From Phycisphaerae bacterium (GTDB lineage Bacteria; Planctomycetota; Phycisphaerae; Sedimentisphaerales; Anaerobacaceae): a stretch of DNA of 43,156 bases. Location of the stretch: assembly GCA_030615025.1 (NCBI GenBank), contig JAUXAB010000026.1, positions 1 through 43,156 of the forward strand. The letters are read 5' to 3'. Positions 32,648 to 41,699 of the stretch are shown one piece after another. The notes beneath the pieces are model-generated. The model searched no databases, was not told the origin of the DNA, and saw nothing but the letters and a program-made list of their open reading frames with translations. The number at the start of each line of letters is the position of its first letter. The stretch's first letter is position 1. The translations under genes were made by a program, and so were the position numbers.

Positions 32648-34105
32648 ATGGAAAAAGAAATTAATCGAAGAGAGTTTCTACAGCTAACAGCAGGGGGATG
32701 TGCCTTGTGCCTTGCCGGTATCGGCTGTCAGCAGTCAGCGGTCATGTCCACGGCAGCAGCACCAAAGCTTATAAGCCCAGGCTGTAGAAGAACAAAAGTC
32801 AAAGTTGCCAGGATTTATATGGGAAAGGCGGCTAATGACTATTGGCCCAAACCCGGCTTGGATTTGGAGAAGGAAGTCCGATTTTACGAATCGGAATTTG
32901 CAAAACTAAAAGACGAATTGTCCGATGTCGAATTCGTTGTGAATGAATTGGTCGGCTCGCCGAATGAGGTTGCTCAATTCAAAGGTAAATTACAGGATGT
33001 TGACGGCATCCTGGTGATTCATCTGACGATGCGAACAGGGGGCGTTATCCAGGAAATCCTCAAAGCACAGAAGCCGACGATGGTCTTTGCTGTTCCGTAT
33101 TCCGGGCATGGATGGACCGGATTTGGCGGACTAATGAAGCAGCCCCAGGGAGCCAAAATGGAATGCATGCTCACAAAGGATTATAACCAACTGGCCGCTG
33201 CTATTAGACCTTTTCGTGCCATCCATCATTTAAGAGAAGCTAAAATTCTCAACGTTACAACCCGCTCATTTGCTGGTTATGCTGACAATATAAAAAATAA
33301 ATTTGGCACAGAGATTAAAAAAATTGAGCTCAAGCGAGTGCTCGATGCCTGTGTGTCTGTTGACGATAGCCGGGCAAAAGCAGAGGCGGACCGATGGATC
33401 AAGGGAGCCGAAAGGGTTGTAGAACCCTCCAGGGAGGAAATATTCAAGTCCTGCAAAATGGCGCTGGCTTTTGAAAAGCTGCTGGACGAAGAAGATGCAA
33501 CCGTAGTGACTGCTGATTGCTATGGCACTATGCACCGTCCACTCTGCCAGGCCTATGCCTACCCCTGTATTGGTTTTATCAGGCTCAATAACATGGGTTT
33601 AGGTGGTATTTGTGAATCGGATTTACAGTCCGCTATGACTCACATTCTGTTCCAGGGATTGGTGGGCAAGCCTGGTTTTATCAGCGACCCTACGGTGGAT
33701 GAATCCAACAACAGTATAATTCTGGCCCATTGTATGGGCACAACAAAAATGGATGGCCCGGATGGACCGGCTGCTCCGTATAAGTTACGCAGCATTATGG
33801 AGCGGCGAGAGGGCGCTGTCCCACAGGTGAAAATGCGCCTTGGCCAAAAAGTCACTCAGGCGAAATTGGTTGGTACGGACCTCTTACTATACTTCACAGG
33901 TGAAATTATCGATTCCCCGGTGTCCCTTGAGCACGACAGGGGCTGCCGTACCAAAATCACAGTCAAGGTGGACGGCGATGTAGAGAAATTATGGAAAAAC
34001 TGGTCACATGGATTGCACCGCCAGACATGCTACGGGGATATCACCCAGGAACTTCAGCATTTCTGCAGATTTAAAGAAATTGAAATCGTAAATGAGGTAG
34101 TATGA
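32648..34105 (+). CDS. Tat-exported lipoprotein with L-fucose/arabinose isomerase-like fold
   Basis: 485 residues. Tat lipoprotein signal NRREFLQLTAGG...LAGIGC with lipid Cys27. The rest follows FucI/AraA isomerases: an N-terminal region with VDGILVIHLTMRTGG, then the C-terminal part with DCYG, GFIRLNNMGLGGICESDL, GKPGFISDPTVDESNNS and ILAHCMGTT. In the family, Glu, Asp and His of these segments bind a divalent metal and isomerise aldoses to ketoses. All three motifs are present here. Export of an isomerase is unusual; binding or sensing of a sugar is equally possible. AGGAG lies 7 bases before the ATG. It shares its fold with the protein at 37464-38924. A terminator follows at 34128. Confidence 0.8.
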   Translation: MEKEINRREFLQLTAGGCALCLAGIGCQQSAVMSTAAAPKLISPGCRRTKVKVARIYMGKAANDYWPKPGLDLEKEVRFYESEFAKLKDELSDVEFVVNELVGSPNEVAQFKGKLQDVDGILVIHLTMRTGGVIQEILKAQKPTMVFAVPYSGHGWTGFGGLMKQPQGAKMECMLTKDYNQLAAAIRPFRAIHHLREAKILNVTTRSFAGYADNIKNKFGTEIKKIELKRVLDACVSVDDSRAKAEADRWIKGAERVVEPSREEIFKSCKMALAFEKLLDEEDATVVTADCYGTMHRPLCQAYAYPCIGFIRLNNMGLGGICESDLQSAMTHILFQGLVGKPGFISDPTVDESNNSIILAHCMGTTKMDGPDGPAAPYKLRSIMERREGAVPQVKMRLGQKVTQAKLVGTDLLLYFTGEIIDSPVSLEHDRGCRTKITVKVDGDVEKLWKNWSHGLHRQTCYGDITQELQHFCRFKEIEIVNEVV

Positions 34106-34127
34106 CCGGACACATTACTTGAACTGT

Positions 34128-34161
34128 AAAGGCGCAGCCGCCGTTAGGTTGTGCCTTTTTT
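34128..34161 (+). terminator. rho-independent terminator
   Basis: AAAGGCGCA (34128-34136) pairs with TGTGCCTTT (34150-34158), nine pairs with one G-T, a 13-base loop, and a run of six T. It closes the lipoprotein transcript, so the GH10 gene downstream should have its own promoter. Confidence 0.85.
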
Positions 34162-34249
34162 ATCTAAATATTGAGTGATACAGAGCACCTCTGTAAAATG
34201 CCTGTTTTGGAAGAAGACTCAAAAACTATTATGAAAGGGAATTTTATGA

Positions 34250-34349
34250 ATCCCGTTAGAAATTCTAAAACGAGCAATAATATGCTAAACACCGTTAACA
34301 ATCCTATAACTGCCGAACGTTCTACAACAAGGAATATTTCTAACGGGAT
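34250..34349. repeat. inverted repeat covering the GH10 start codon
   Basis: Perfect 14-base arms ATCCCGTTAGAAAT (34250-34263) and ATTTCTAACGGGAT (34336-34349), separated by 72 bases. The right arm overlaps the ATG chosen for the GH10 gene (34348). Paired in mRNA, the arms would hide that start. It looks like a small mobile or palindromic repeat. An upstream in-frame ATG at 34246 sits behind AAAGGGA and just before the left arm. Confidence 0.75.
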
Positions 34350-35667
34350 GAATCGCCGCCTCTTTCTCAAAGCTGCGGGTCTGGGTGCAGCGTCGCTGGC
34401 GATGCCGGCGTCTTTGCTTGCCGCTGCGGAAAAATCCAGCGACCGAATTCTCAAACAGGCTGACGCCCGCATTGAAAAGCACCGCAAGACCGATGCGGTA
34501 TTGAGACTTCTTGGGCCGAACGGCAAACCGCTTGAGGCTTCTCTGACTGTGAACATCGCACAGACTCGCCACAAATTCCTCTTCGGATGCAACATCTTCA
34601 AGTTGAGCCGATGCAGAACGCCTGAGGACAACGCCGCCTATGCGAAGCGCTTCGCTGCGCTGCTAAACTTCGCAACCCTGCCTTTCTACTGGTGGAATTA
34701 CGAGCGACAGCGAGGAAAAACCAACGATGCCCGCACTGAAGAGATTGTACGATGGTGTAAGGCCCACAACGTTACGACCAAGGGCCATCCCCTCGCCTGG
34801 AACTGGGGAGAACAGAAGTGGCTGCCCGACGAGCCCGAAGCAGCGATGCAGCTACAGTTCAACCGCATCGAGCGTTGTGTTCGGCGATTCAAAAACGACA
34901 TCGACATCTGGGACGTCGTCAACGAAGCGACACATTACGACCGGCCTCACGCCAAGGAGAATGTTCCGAAATTGACCGAGGCCATCCGCAGAATGGGAGT
35001 CGGAGCGTACGTCCGCAAGGCATTCAAGGCGGCACGCAAGGCCAATCCCGACGCTACGCTGCTCATCAACGACTATCGAACCGACCCTGCCTATGCCGAC
35101 AAAGTAATTTCCAAGCTCGTTGATGATAATGGCAAACCGCTTTACGATGTCATTGGCATCCAATCGCACATGCACGGAGGCTGCTGGCCCGTTGAGCGAA
35201 CCTGGCAAGTTTGTCAGTCGTTCGCCAAATTTGGAAAGCCGCTGCATTTCACCGAGACGACGGTCGTTTCCGGCCCCAAGACAAAGCAGGGCTGGAACAC
35301 AACGCCGGAGGGCGAGAAGCGCCAGGCCGAGCAGGTGGCGGAGTTCTATACTGTCCTTTTCTCGCACCCAGCCGTTGAGGCCATCACCTGGTGGGACTTC
35401 ACCGACCAGGGCGCATGGCAGCGAGCGCCAGCCGGATTCCTGCGGACAGATATGACGCCTAAGCCCGCTTACGACCAATTACAGCGCCTCATCAAGGGCA
35501 AATGGTGGACACGGACCAGAACAACGCTCACACGAGGCGGTAAAGCACGCTTCCGCGGCTTTTGCGGGCAATACAAAGTCACCGCACGCATTGCTGGCCG
35601 CCAGCTGACCGGCACATTCTCGTTCGATAAGGGTGTAAAGAAAACGAAAGATGTCCAATTGACATGA
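34348..35667 (+). CDS. Tat-exported GH10 glycoside hydrolase (endo-beta-1,4-xylanase type)
   Basis: 439 residues from the ATG at 34348, chosen because MNRRLFLKAAGLGAASLA is a clean Tat signal (residues 1-27). In-frame starts at 34171 and 34246 would add an odd hydrophilic lead encoded by a repeat. GH10 features: HKFLFGCNIF, KGHPLAWNWG, the acid/base Glu193 in IWDVVNEATHY, and nucleophile Glu303 in LHFTETTVVSG; then ITWWDFTDQGAWQ. GH10 enzymes cut beta-1,4-xylan inside the chain. About 80 C-terminal residues form a small beta domain (RGFCGQYKVTARIAG), possibly carbohydrate-binding. It lies in a five-gene block of exported proteins. The start is overlapped by a palindrome. Confidence 0.9.
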   Translation: MNRRLFLKAAGLGAASLAMPASLLAAAEKSSDRILKQADARIEKHRKTDAVLRLLGPNGKPLEASLTVNIAQTRHKFLFGCNIFKLSRCRTPEDNAAYAKRFAALLNFATLPFYWWNYERQRGKTNDARTEEIVRWCKAHNVTTKGHPLAWNWGEQKWLPDEPEAAMQLQFNRIERCVRRFKNDIDIWDVVNEATHYDRPHAKENVPKLTEAIRRMGVGAYVRKAFKAARKANPDATLLINDYRTDPAYADKVISKLVDDNGKPLYDVIGIQSHMHGGCWPVERTWQVCQSFAKFGKPLHFTETTVVSGPKTKQGWNTTPEGEKRQAEQVAEFYTVLFSHPAVEAITWWDFTDQGAWQRAPAGFLRTDMTPKPAYDQLQRLIKGKWWTRTRTTLTRGGKARFRGFCGQYKVTARIAGRQLTGTFSFDKGVKKTKDVQLT

Positions 35668-35779
35668 GCAAAGGTGTCGATTCAGGAAAAGTCAGGCGAA
35701 AGGATGTCATAAGGCGTATGTAACAAAATGGTTCCGTATTGCAAAAACTCTGGTTGTCTATTGTCTAAAGGCTTTTTTT

Positions 35780-37222
35780 GTGCATAAAGTGCTTTTTGTT
35801 TATATCCTCGGGGCGTGGTTTTCTGCCGCAGCAGGTAATCTGAATCCTCTGGCACAGGCCGAGAATAAGGACCGACAGGCCTCTGAGCAAAAGTATATCA
35901 AGGTGATGGTTAAGAGAAAGCCCACGGACAGTGATTGGACACTGCGTGATACCCGCACACTCGATTTGCTCGAGGGTTTTCAGCCGGGCTCGAAGAAAAT
36001 GCGGTGCAGCAAATATGGTGGCCGGCTCGATAAAAAGGCCGAAGCGAAAGGCTTTTTCTATCCCAGGAAGATCGGTGACCGGTGGTGGCTCGTGGACCCC
36101 AAGGGCAATCTGTTCATTAACATCGGCGTATGCGGCATCCGAAAGGGCCGTTCCCGGATAAGTCAAAAGCCAGCCATCGAAAAGTTCGGCACATGGCGGA
36201 AATGGGCCGACTTCTCTACCGACCTTCTTGTCAAATACGGCTTCAATGGTACGGGCGGCTGGTCGGACCCCCACGTCTTGCGCGCAACTTCGCATCCTTT
36301 GGCCTATACCCTTTCGTGGAGCTTCATGGGCTCGTTCGGCAAGTCAAAGAAGCTCACCCGGCAGGAGCCGGGACATCTCGGCTATCCCGACAGGTGCATT
36401 CCGGTATTTCATCCGGATTTTGAAAAGTTCTGCGATGATTACGCAAAAATGCTCACGACAACCAAAGAAGAACCCTGGCTGATAGGCCATTTTTCAGATA
36501 ATGAGCTGCCCGTTGTATCTGATATGCTCGACAGGTCCTTGCGGCTTGATGTGAGCAACCCAAACCTTCGCTACGGCTGCGAGGCCGCCAGGATTTGGCT
36601 CAGAAAAAGAAAGGGCAAAGATGCAGCCCTGCCGGACATAACTGACGCAGACCGTCAGGCCTTCCTGGGCTATGCCTTTGACACTTATTTCCGCATAACC
36701 ACAGATGCCATTCGCAAGTACGACTCGAACCATCTGTGTCTCGGCCCAAGGCTCCACGGAAGAGCGCTCCGTATGCCTACCATATTCAGGGCGGCGGGAA
36801 AGTATCTGGATGTGATAGCGGTAAATTATTATGGCGCGTGGGGACCGGACAAAAAGAGGATGGCAATGTGGGCTGCCGAGTCGGGTAGGCCCTTTATGAT
36901 TACCGAGTTCTACGCCAAGGGTCACGACTCCGGCCTGCCGAACGTCTCAGGTGCAGGCTGGCTCGTTCCCACCCAAAACGACAGGGCATGGTTTTATCAG
37001 AATTTCACACTCGGACTGCTTGAATCCAAATCTTGCGTCGGCTGGCACTGGTTTAAGTACAGGGATAATAATCCGCTGGATTTGAGTACCGACCCATCAA
37101 ATAGGGATTCGAACAAGGGAATAGTCAGCTATCAGTACGAGCCGTATCTTGCAATGCTTCAGCAAATGAAGAAACTCAACGATGAGGTGTACCCCCTTAT
37201 CGATTACTTCAATTCGCGCTGA
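35780..37222 (+). CDS. exported clan GH-A glycoside hydrolase, GH50 (agarase)-like
   Basis: 480 residues starting at GTG 35780, with AAAGG 7-8 bases upstream. Sec signal peptide (LFVYILGAWFSAAAG). The pattern follows GH50-type enzymes: GDRWWLVDPKGNLFINIGVCG, then a TIM barrel with acid/base Glu242 in FSDNELPV, nucleophile Glu376 in FMITEFYAKG, and DRAWFYQNFTLGLLESKSCV with GWHWFKYRDN. Known GH50 members cut agarose; related families act on other galactans or beta-glycans, so the substrate stays open. It lies 112 bases after the GH10 gene on the same strand and may share its transcript. No binding modules are attached. Confidence 0.78.
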   Translation: MHKVLFVYILGAWFSAAAGNLNPLAQAENKDRQASEQKYIKVMVKRKPTDSDWTLRDTRTLDLLEGFQPGSKKMRCSKYGGRLDKKAEAKGFFYPRKIGDRWWLVDPKGNLFINIGVCGIRKGRSRISQKPAIEKFGTWRKWADFSTDLLVKYGFNGTGGWSDPHVLRATSHPLAYTLSWSFMGSFGKSKKLTRQEPGHLGYPDRCIPVFHPDFEKFCDDYAKMLTTTKEEPWLIGHFSDNELPVVSDMLDRSLRLDVSNPNLRYGCEAARIWLRKRKGKDAALPDITDADRQAFLGYAFDTYFRITTDAIRKYDSNHLCLGPRLHGRALRMPTIFRAAGKYLDVIAVNYYGAWGPDKKRMAMWAAESGRPFMITEFYAKGHDSGLPNVSGAGWLVPTQNDRAWFYQNFTLGLLESKSCVGWHWFKYRDNNPLDLSTDPSNRDSNKGIVSYQYEPYLAMLQQMKKLNDEVYPLIDYFNSR

Positions 37223-37353
37223 GCATCCTCAAATTAAATTCTCATCGCCTATTTGAATATCTTTTTGGGCAGCAGTCCGGCTTCGGCCCTCTCTTATACT
37301 CCAAATGCTTCACCTTGCCGTTCGGCAATATTTCTCAAAAATAGGAAAATAAA

Positions 37354-37381
37354 TTGCATCTCAAATTTTACACGTTATAAT
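37354..37381 (+). promoter_or_regulatory. sigma-70-type promoter upstream of exported FucI-like gene
   Basis: The -35 is TTGCAT (37354-37359), with a 16-base spacer and -10 TATAAT (37376-37381), followed by G. Same geometry and the same GTTATAATG end as the promoters at 5558 and 13134, but with an unrelated spacer. It lies 82 bases before the ATG. Confidence 0.65.
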
Positions 37382-37463
37382 GCGAATACAGCTTGTAGAT
37401 AGTGTTATGTTTTTTACAGAAAGGCTAAGTTCAATATACCGCTACATTTAAGGAGGACTCACA

Positions 37464-38924
37464 ATGCAAACCCACAAAAACTGTACCAAATCCTGCTGTT
37501 CCTGTACAATGAGCCGTCGCGGCTTCCTCGCAACCGCCGGCGCCTTGGCCGCGGCCACGCAGACCAGCCTGTTAGACTTCACCTCTTCGCTTTTTGCCGC
37601 TGAGCCGAAGTCCACCAAAAAGCCACGCGTCCGCGCAGTATTTATACGCCCGAACATCGACAAATACTGGATGGGCTGGCCGGGTGCCAGCTATGATATC
37701 AAAGCCCGCCAGAAACAATACACCAGGATTCTCACCGATGCCGCCAAAAAATTAGGCGTTAACCTGCAGATAACCGCAGAGCCTCTCCACACCGATAACC
37801 TCGTCAGCGCATTCCTCAAAGAAGTCAAAGAAAATCCCCCGGATGGCCTCATGGTTATCAGCATGTGCCTCCACCATACCGGCTTCAGCTCCTGGAGCAA
37901 AACCAACAACATCGCAAAGAATCGCGGCGATATCCCGACGATTGTTTTTAGCCCAATGGGAACTTCTTTCACCGGCGACCTCCAGGCAACCCGAAATATC
38001 CCAGGCGTCTATGTTGCTGCAACCCAGGACCTCGACTGGCTTGCCCTCGGCCTGCGAATGCTCAGCACCATCCACAAGATGAAGAACACCCGCCTTTGCA
38101 TCATCGCAGGCAACAAGACCCAGGACCGCAAGCTCGACGTCATCGGCACAACCCTGCACTACATCCCTCGCAGCCGCTTCCCGGAAGAGTTCAAAAAGGC
38201 CGATACCACCAACGAGATGCGAGCCATCGCCGACTACTACACCAAAGAAGCCAAAAAGATTGTCGAGCCGAACAAACAGGATATCCTCAACTCAGCAAAG
38301 TGCTATGTAGTTGCCCGGCGTATTATGGCAGCAGAGAACTGCCAGGGCATCTCGATGGATTGTCTGGGCTTGATTGGGAGCCGTTTGATTCCCTGCCCGC
38401 CCTGCATGGCCTGGCTGAAGCTCAACGACGAAGGCTCCGTCGGCTGTTGTGAGGCCGACTGGAATGCCGCTATCTCTTTGCGGCTCACCAGCCTTCTATG
38501 CGACCGGCCTGGCTTTATGCAGGACCCTGCGCCAAACACTGTCAACAACACCTTGATGGGCGCACACTGCTCCTGTCCCACGAAGCTTGACGGCTTCGAC
38601 AAGCCACCCGAGCCTTTCATCCTCCGCAACCACTCCGAGTCTGAGCTTGGCGTTTCGCCTCAGGTGCTCTGGCGCATCGGCCAAAAAGTAACCGTTATGG
38701 AGTTTAATGGCCCGGGCCAAATCATCCTCGGAACAGGACGGGTACTTCGCAATATTGAAACACCGCCTGCCGGCGGCTGCAGAACTTCCGTTGAGATTGA
38801 GATGGACGATATGGATGACACACGCGACACCAAGGGCTTCCACCAACTGTTCATATACGGAGACCTCGAGCTGCCCTTCAAGGCCTACTGCCATCTTGCC
38901 GGAATTAAGGTCGTACACATCTGA
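37464..38924 (+). CDS. Tat-exported FucI/AraA-like sugar isomerase-fold protein
   Basis: 486 residues behind a strong ribosome site (AAGGAGG, 6-7 bases). The lead is Cys-rich (CTKSCCSC), then Tat motif SRRGFLATAGALAAA; the signal probably ends near AAEPKS. The FucI-like C-terminal part has MDCLG, MAWLKLNDEGSVGCCEADW, RPGFMQDPAPNTVNNT and GAHCSCPT, giving the metal-binding Glu, Asp and His at the same spots as in the 32648 protein. Overall similarity to that protein is clear in this half and weak in the first half. A role in uptake or conversion of sugars released by the neighbouring hydrolases is likely but unproven. It has its own promoter. Confidence 0.8.
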   Translation: MQTHKNCTKSCCSCTMSRRGFLATAGALAAATQTSLLDFTSSLFAAEPKSTKKPRVRAVFIRPNIDKYWMGWPGASYDIKARQKQYTRILTDAAKKLGVNLQITAEPLHTDNLVSAFLKEVKENPPDGLMVISMCLHHTGFSSWSKTNNIAKNRGDIPTIVFSPMGTSFTGDLQATRNIPGVYVAATQDLDWLALGLRMLSTIHKMKNTRLCIIAGNKTQDRKLDVIGTTLHYIPRSRFPEEFKKADTTNEMRAIADYYTKEAKKIVEPNKQDILNSAKCYVVARRIMAAENCQGISMDCLGLIGSRLIPCPPCMAWLKLNDEGSVGCCEADWNAAISLRLTSLLCDRPGFMQDPAPNTVNNTLMGAHCSCPTKLDGFDKPPEPFILRNHSESELGVSPQVLWRIGQKVTVMEFNGPGQIILGTGRVLRNIETPPAGGCRTSVEIEMDDMDDTRDTKGFHQLFIYGDLELPFKAYCHLAGIKVVHI

Positions 38925-39096
38925 CGGATGGACCAGCATCATGGCCCAGGGAACTGACCTGGCATCGAAGTCAAGCACAGCACACTTGGCTTGCCATTAC
39001 GGCGAGTGTGTTGGGTACTACAGTCTTGATGCGCCAACCTCCCCATCACGGCTGTGAGCGGAGAGATTAAGAGCTAATGCGAAAGGAATAAAAACA

Positions 39097-40527
39097 ATGC
39101 CAAGATCACAGATTGAATTTTACTATGGAAATGTTATGGCAGATGCTATAGGACCAAAGCACGGCATCACGGCTCGGCAGTTGCAAGCTCTTGCAAAAAG
39201 AACCTCGCCATTGATCGCCAAGCTGAACGAAGAGAGAAGAGCCGGCAATACTCCGTACAGAGACCTCCCTTATAGCAAAGAGACTCCTCAACGGGTCAAA
39301 AAAGTGGTTGCTGAACTAAAAGACAAATGCGAAAACTTCGTTGTGCTCGGCATCGGTGGCTCCGCCCTCGGCATTATTGCCCTGCAAACCGCGCTAAAGC
39401 CCTATATGCACAATATCTATGAGAAAAAAAGAACGGGTCCTCGCTTTTTTGTTTTTGATAACGTTGACCCTTCGCAATTTGCTTCTTTCTTACACTGGAT
39501 TGGTAACAAGCTCGGTAAAACTGTTTTTAATGTCATCAGCAGGGGAGGACAAACCGCAGAAACAATTAGCCAGTTTATGATTATTCGCCGATTGCTTTCG
39601 CGCAGGTTCGGCGCCCGAAGTCTGCGAAAACACGTGGTCGTGACCACTTGTTTCAACCATAATCCTCTTCACAGAATTGCCACAAATGCGGCTCTGCCCT
39701 GCCTTGAAATCCCCGCGGGTGTAGGTGGCAGGTTCAGCGTCTTAACTCCGGTTGGTCTGTTCAGTGCCGCTATGTGTGGGATTGATATCGATTCCCTTTT
39801 GGCAGGCGCTCGCGATATGGATAAGAAAGTTAGTCGCAAGAATTTTTATAAAAACCCCGCTGCAATCAACGCAGCAATTAACTACCACTTTTACAATCGT
39901 GGCAAAAAAATCTCAGTAATGATGCCTTACAGTTACGCCCTGAAAGATTTAGCCGATTGGTACCGCCAACTGTGGGCCGAGAGTCTCGGCAAGGCCAAAA
40001 ATTTGAAAGGCAGGCTGGTTCATATCGGCCCCACACCCGTCAGGGCACTTGGCGTAACCGACCAGCACAGCCAGGTCCAGTTATATCGCGAAGGACCCAA
40101 CGATAAATTGTTCACTTTCCTTCAGGTAAATAGTTTTGATAAGGACCCCAAGATAGGAGCGGCCCCTCGTTGTGCTCCCGAGATGGCCTTTCTTGCCGGT
40201 AATAATTTGAGCACGCTGCTCAACAACGAAAAGAAGGCCACTGAGTATGCACTTTTGCAGGACAGGCGTCCCTGTCTTACGGTTTTGTTCGATAAGGTAG
40301 ATGAATATACTGTCGGCCAGTTTATCTATTTATATGAAGTAACGACTTCCTTTGCCGGTGCCTTATTCAAAATTAACCCTTACAACCAGCCTGCTGTTGA
40401 GCTGGGCAAGCAGGCAACCTTTGCCCTCAAGGGCAAGCAGGGTGATTACAAGCCCGGCTATACATATCAGGAATGGGCAAAGGAAATTTGTTCTCGCACC
40501 AAAATTGACAAAAACTTCCGGGTTTGA
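39097..40527 (+). CDS. pgi: glucose-6-phosphate isomerase
   Basis: 476 residues, the shorter bacterial form. SIS-fold signatures: VLGIGGSALGIIALQTAL, then FFVFDNVDP, VISRGGQTAETISQFM, the phosphate-binding region GVGGRFSVLTPVG, QLWAESLGKAKN and LGVTDQHSQVQLYREG. It interconverts glucose-6-phosphate and fructose-6-phosphate in the cytoplasm, feeding glycolysis and, through mannose-6-phosphate, GDP-mannose synthesis, for which the next gene encodes an enzyme. AAAGGA lies 8-9 bases before the ATG. It is 46 bases upstream of the guanylyltransferase gene and probably shares its transcript. Confidence 0.95.
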   Translation: MPRSQIEFYYGNVMADAIGPKHGITARQLQALAKRTSPLIAKLNEERRAGNTPYRDLPYSKETPQRVKKVVAELKDKCENFVVLGIGGSALGIIALQTALKPYMHNIYEKKRTGPRFFVFDNVDPSQFASFLHWIGNKLGKTVFNVISRGGQTAETISQFMIIRRLLSRRFGARSLRKHVVVTTCFNHNPLHRIATNAALPCLEIPAGVGGRFSVLTPVGLFSAAMCGIDIDSLLAGARDMDKKVSRKNFYKNPAAINAAINYHFYNRGKKISVMMPYSYALKDLADWYRQLWAESLGKAKNLKGRLVHIGPTPVRALGVTDQHSQVQLYREGPNDKLFTFLQVNSFDKDPKIGAAPRCAPEMAFLAGNNLSTLLNNEKKATEYALLQDRRPCLTVLFDKVDEYTVGQFIYLYEVTTSFAGALFKINPYNQPAVELGKQATFALKGKQGDYKPGYTYQEWAKEICSRTKIDKNFRV

Positions 40528-40573
40528 TAAACTTACCCATATCTGATTGTTTGGCAGATTAAAGGGTTTGGCA

Positions 40574-41662
40574 ATGGACTATGCAGTAATAATGGCAGGG
40601 GGGACCGGAAAAAGATTGTGGCCGCTCAGCCGAAAAAAACGGCCCAAACAAGTGCTGAAGCTTCTCGATGGCCAAACACTTCTGCGTTGTTGTTTCGAAC
40701 GCCTCTCGCCGATATTTGATACGAGAAACATAATTATTCTCACAAACGCCGGCTACGCAGACCTCGTCCGTGAAAACCTGCCCGAATTGCCCTTTAATAA
40801 TGTCATCGCCGAGCCCGCTGTGCGCGATACCGCCAGCACCATCGGTTTGGCTGCAGCCGTCTTGGCCAAATATGACCCCGATGCAACAATAGCTGTTGTT
40901 ACTGCCGACCAGATAATAGAGCCTGCGGAAGTACTCCGGCAGGCATTCAAAGATGCGCTGGCATTTGTGAATAATAACCCGGGTGATATGATCACTTTCG
41001 GCATCCAGCCGACCTTCGCCAGCACCCAGCTTGGTTATATAAAATGTGCCGCCGCCCGAAAGTGTCCCCATTGTAAAAACGAAATTTATTCCGTCGAAGC
41101 GTTCAAGGAAAAGCCGGACGAAAAAACCGCAAAACAATATCTCGACACCGGCCGGTATTTTTGGAACTCCGGCATGTTCGTCTGGAAAGCCAAAACAATC
41201 CTGGCCAATTTGGCAAAATTCCTGCCCGAAGCTGACGAACCGCTCCACAGAATTCAAGCCGACTGGGACAGCCCGAATCAGCAGAAAACGCTGCAGGAGT
41301 GGTTCGTAAAATTACCCAAAATCAGCATCGACTACGCCGTTATGGAAAAGGCCGAGCAGGTTTACGCCATAAAGTTGGACTGTCGTTGGCTCGACATGGG
41401 CTCTTTCGCCGCTCTCGCCGACATTATCAGTTCCGACAAGGACAATAACATCGTCGTTGCCGGCTCCAGCGAGCTGCTCGATTGCAAAAACAGCATCCTG
41501 ATTACCGAAGACCAGGGGCATCTAATCGCCGCCATTGGCCTGGAAGATATTGTCGTGGCCCACAGCCCCGATGCCACACTCATTTGTCACGCCGACCAGA
41601 CCCACAGACTAAAGGAGCTGCTCGAGCTGATAAAGCAGCACACCGGCGAAAAATTCCTGTAA
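40574..41662 (+). CDS. mannose-1-phosphate guanylyltransferase
   Basis: 362 residues from the ATG at 40574, preceded by AAAGGG with a 7-base gap; the frame extends upstream only to a TTG at 40547. Nucleotidyltransferase fold with VIMAGGTGKRLWPLSRKKRPKQ, ending in the sugar-binding region EKPD, FWNSGMFVWK and DYAVMEKAEQVY, then a left-handed helix tail. It joins GTP and mannose-1-phosphate to give GDP-mannose for polysaccharides and glycans. The length fits the single-domain class, without the type II PMI fusion. CPHC at about residue 166 is an uncommon pair of cysteines. Confidence 0.93.
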   Translation: MDYAVIMAGGTGKRLWPLSRKKRPKQVLKLLDGQTLLRCCFERLSPIFDTRNIIILTNAGYADLVRENLPELPFNNVIAEPAVRDTASTIGLAAAVLAKYDPDATIAVVTADQIIEPAEVLRQAFKDALAFVNNNPGDMITFGIQPTFASTQLGYIKCAAARKCPHCKNEIYSVEAFKEKPDEKTAKQYLDTGRYFWNSGMFVWKAKTILANLAKFLPEADEPLHRIQADWDSPNQQKTLQEWFVKLPKISIDYAVMEKAEQVYAIKLDCRWLDMGSFAALADIISSDKDNNIVVAGSSELLDCKNSILITEDQGHLIAAIGLEDIVVAHSPDATLICHADQTHRLKELLELIKQHTGEKFL

Positions 41663-41699
41663 CACAACAGTACACAACATGATATAGGCATAACGAAAA

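Noticed and set aside
34852..35478. 208-codon open frame opposite the GH10 gene
   Set aside because: Shadow frame within a gene with complete GH10 catalytic motifs.
40559..41257. 232-codon open frame opposite the guanylyltransferase gene
   Set aside because: Shadow frame; no signals, and the opposite strand carries clear nucleotidyltransferase motifs.
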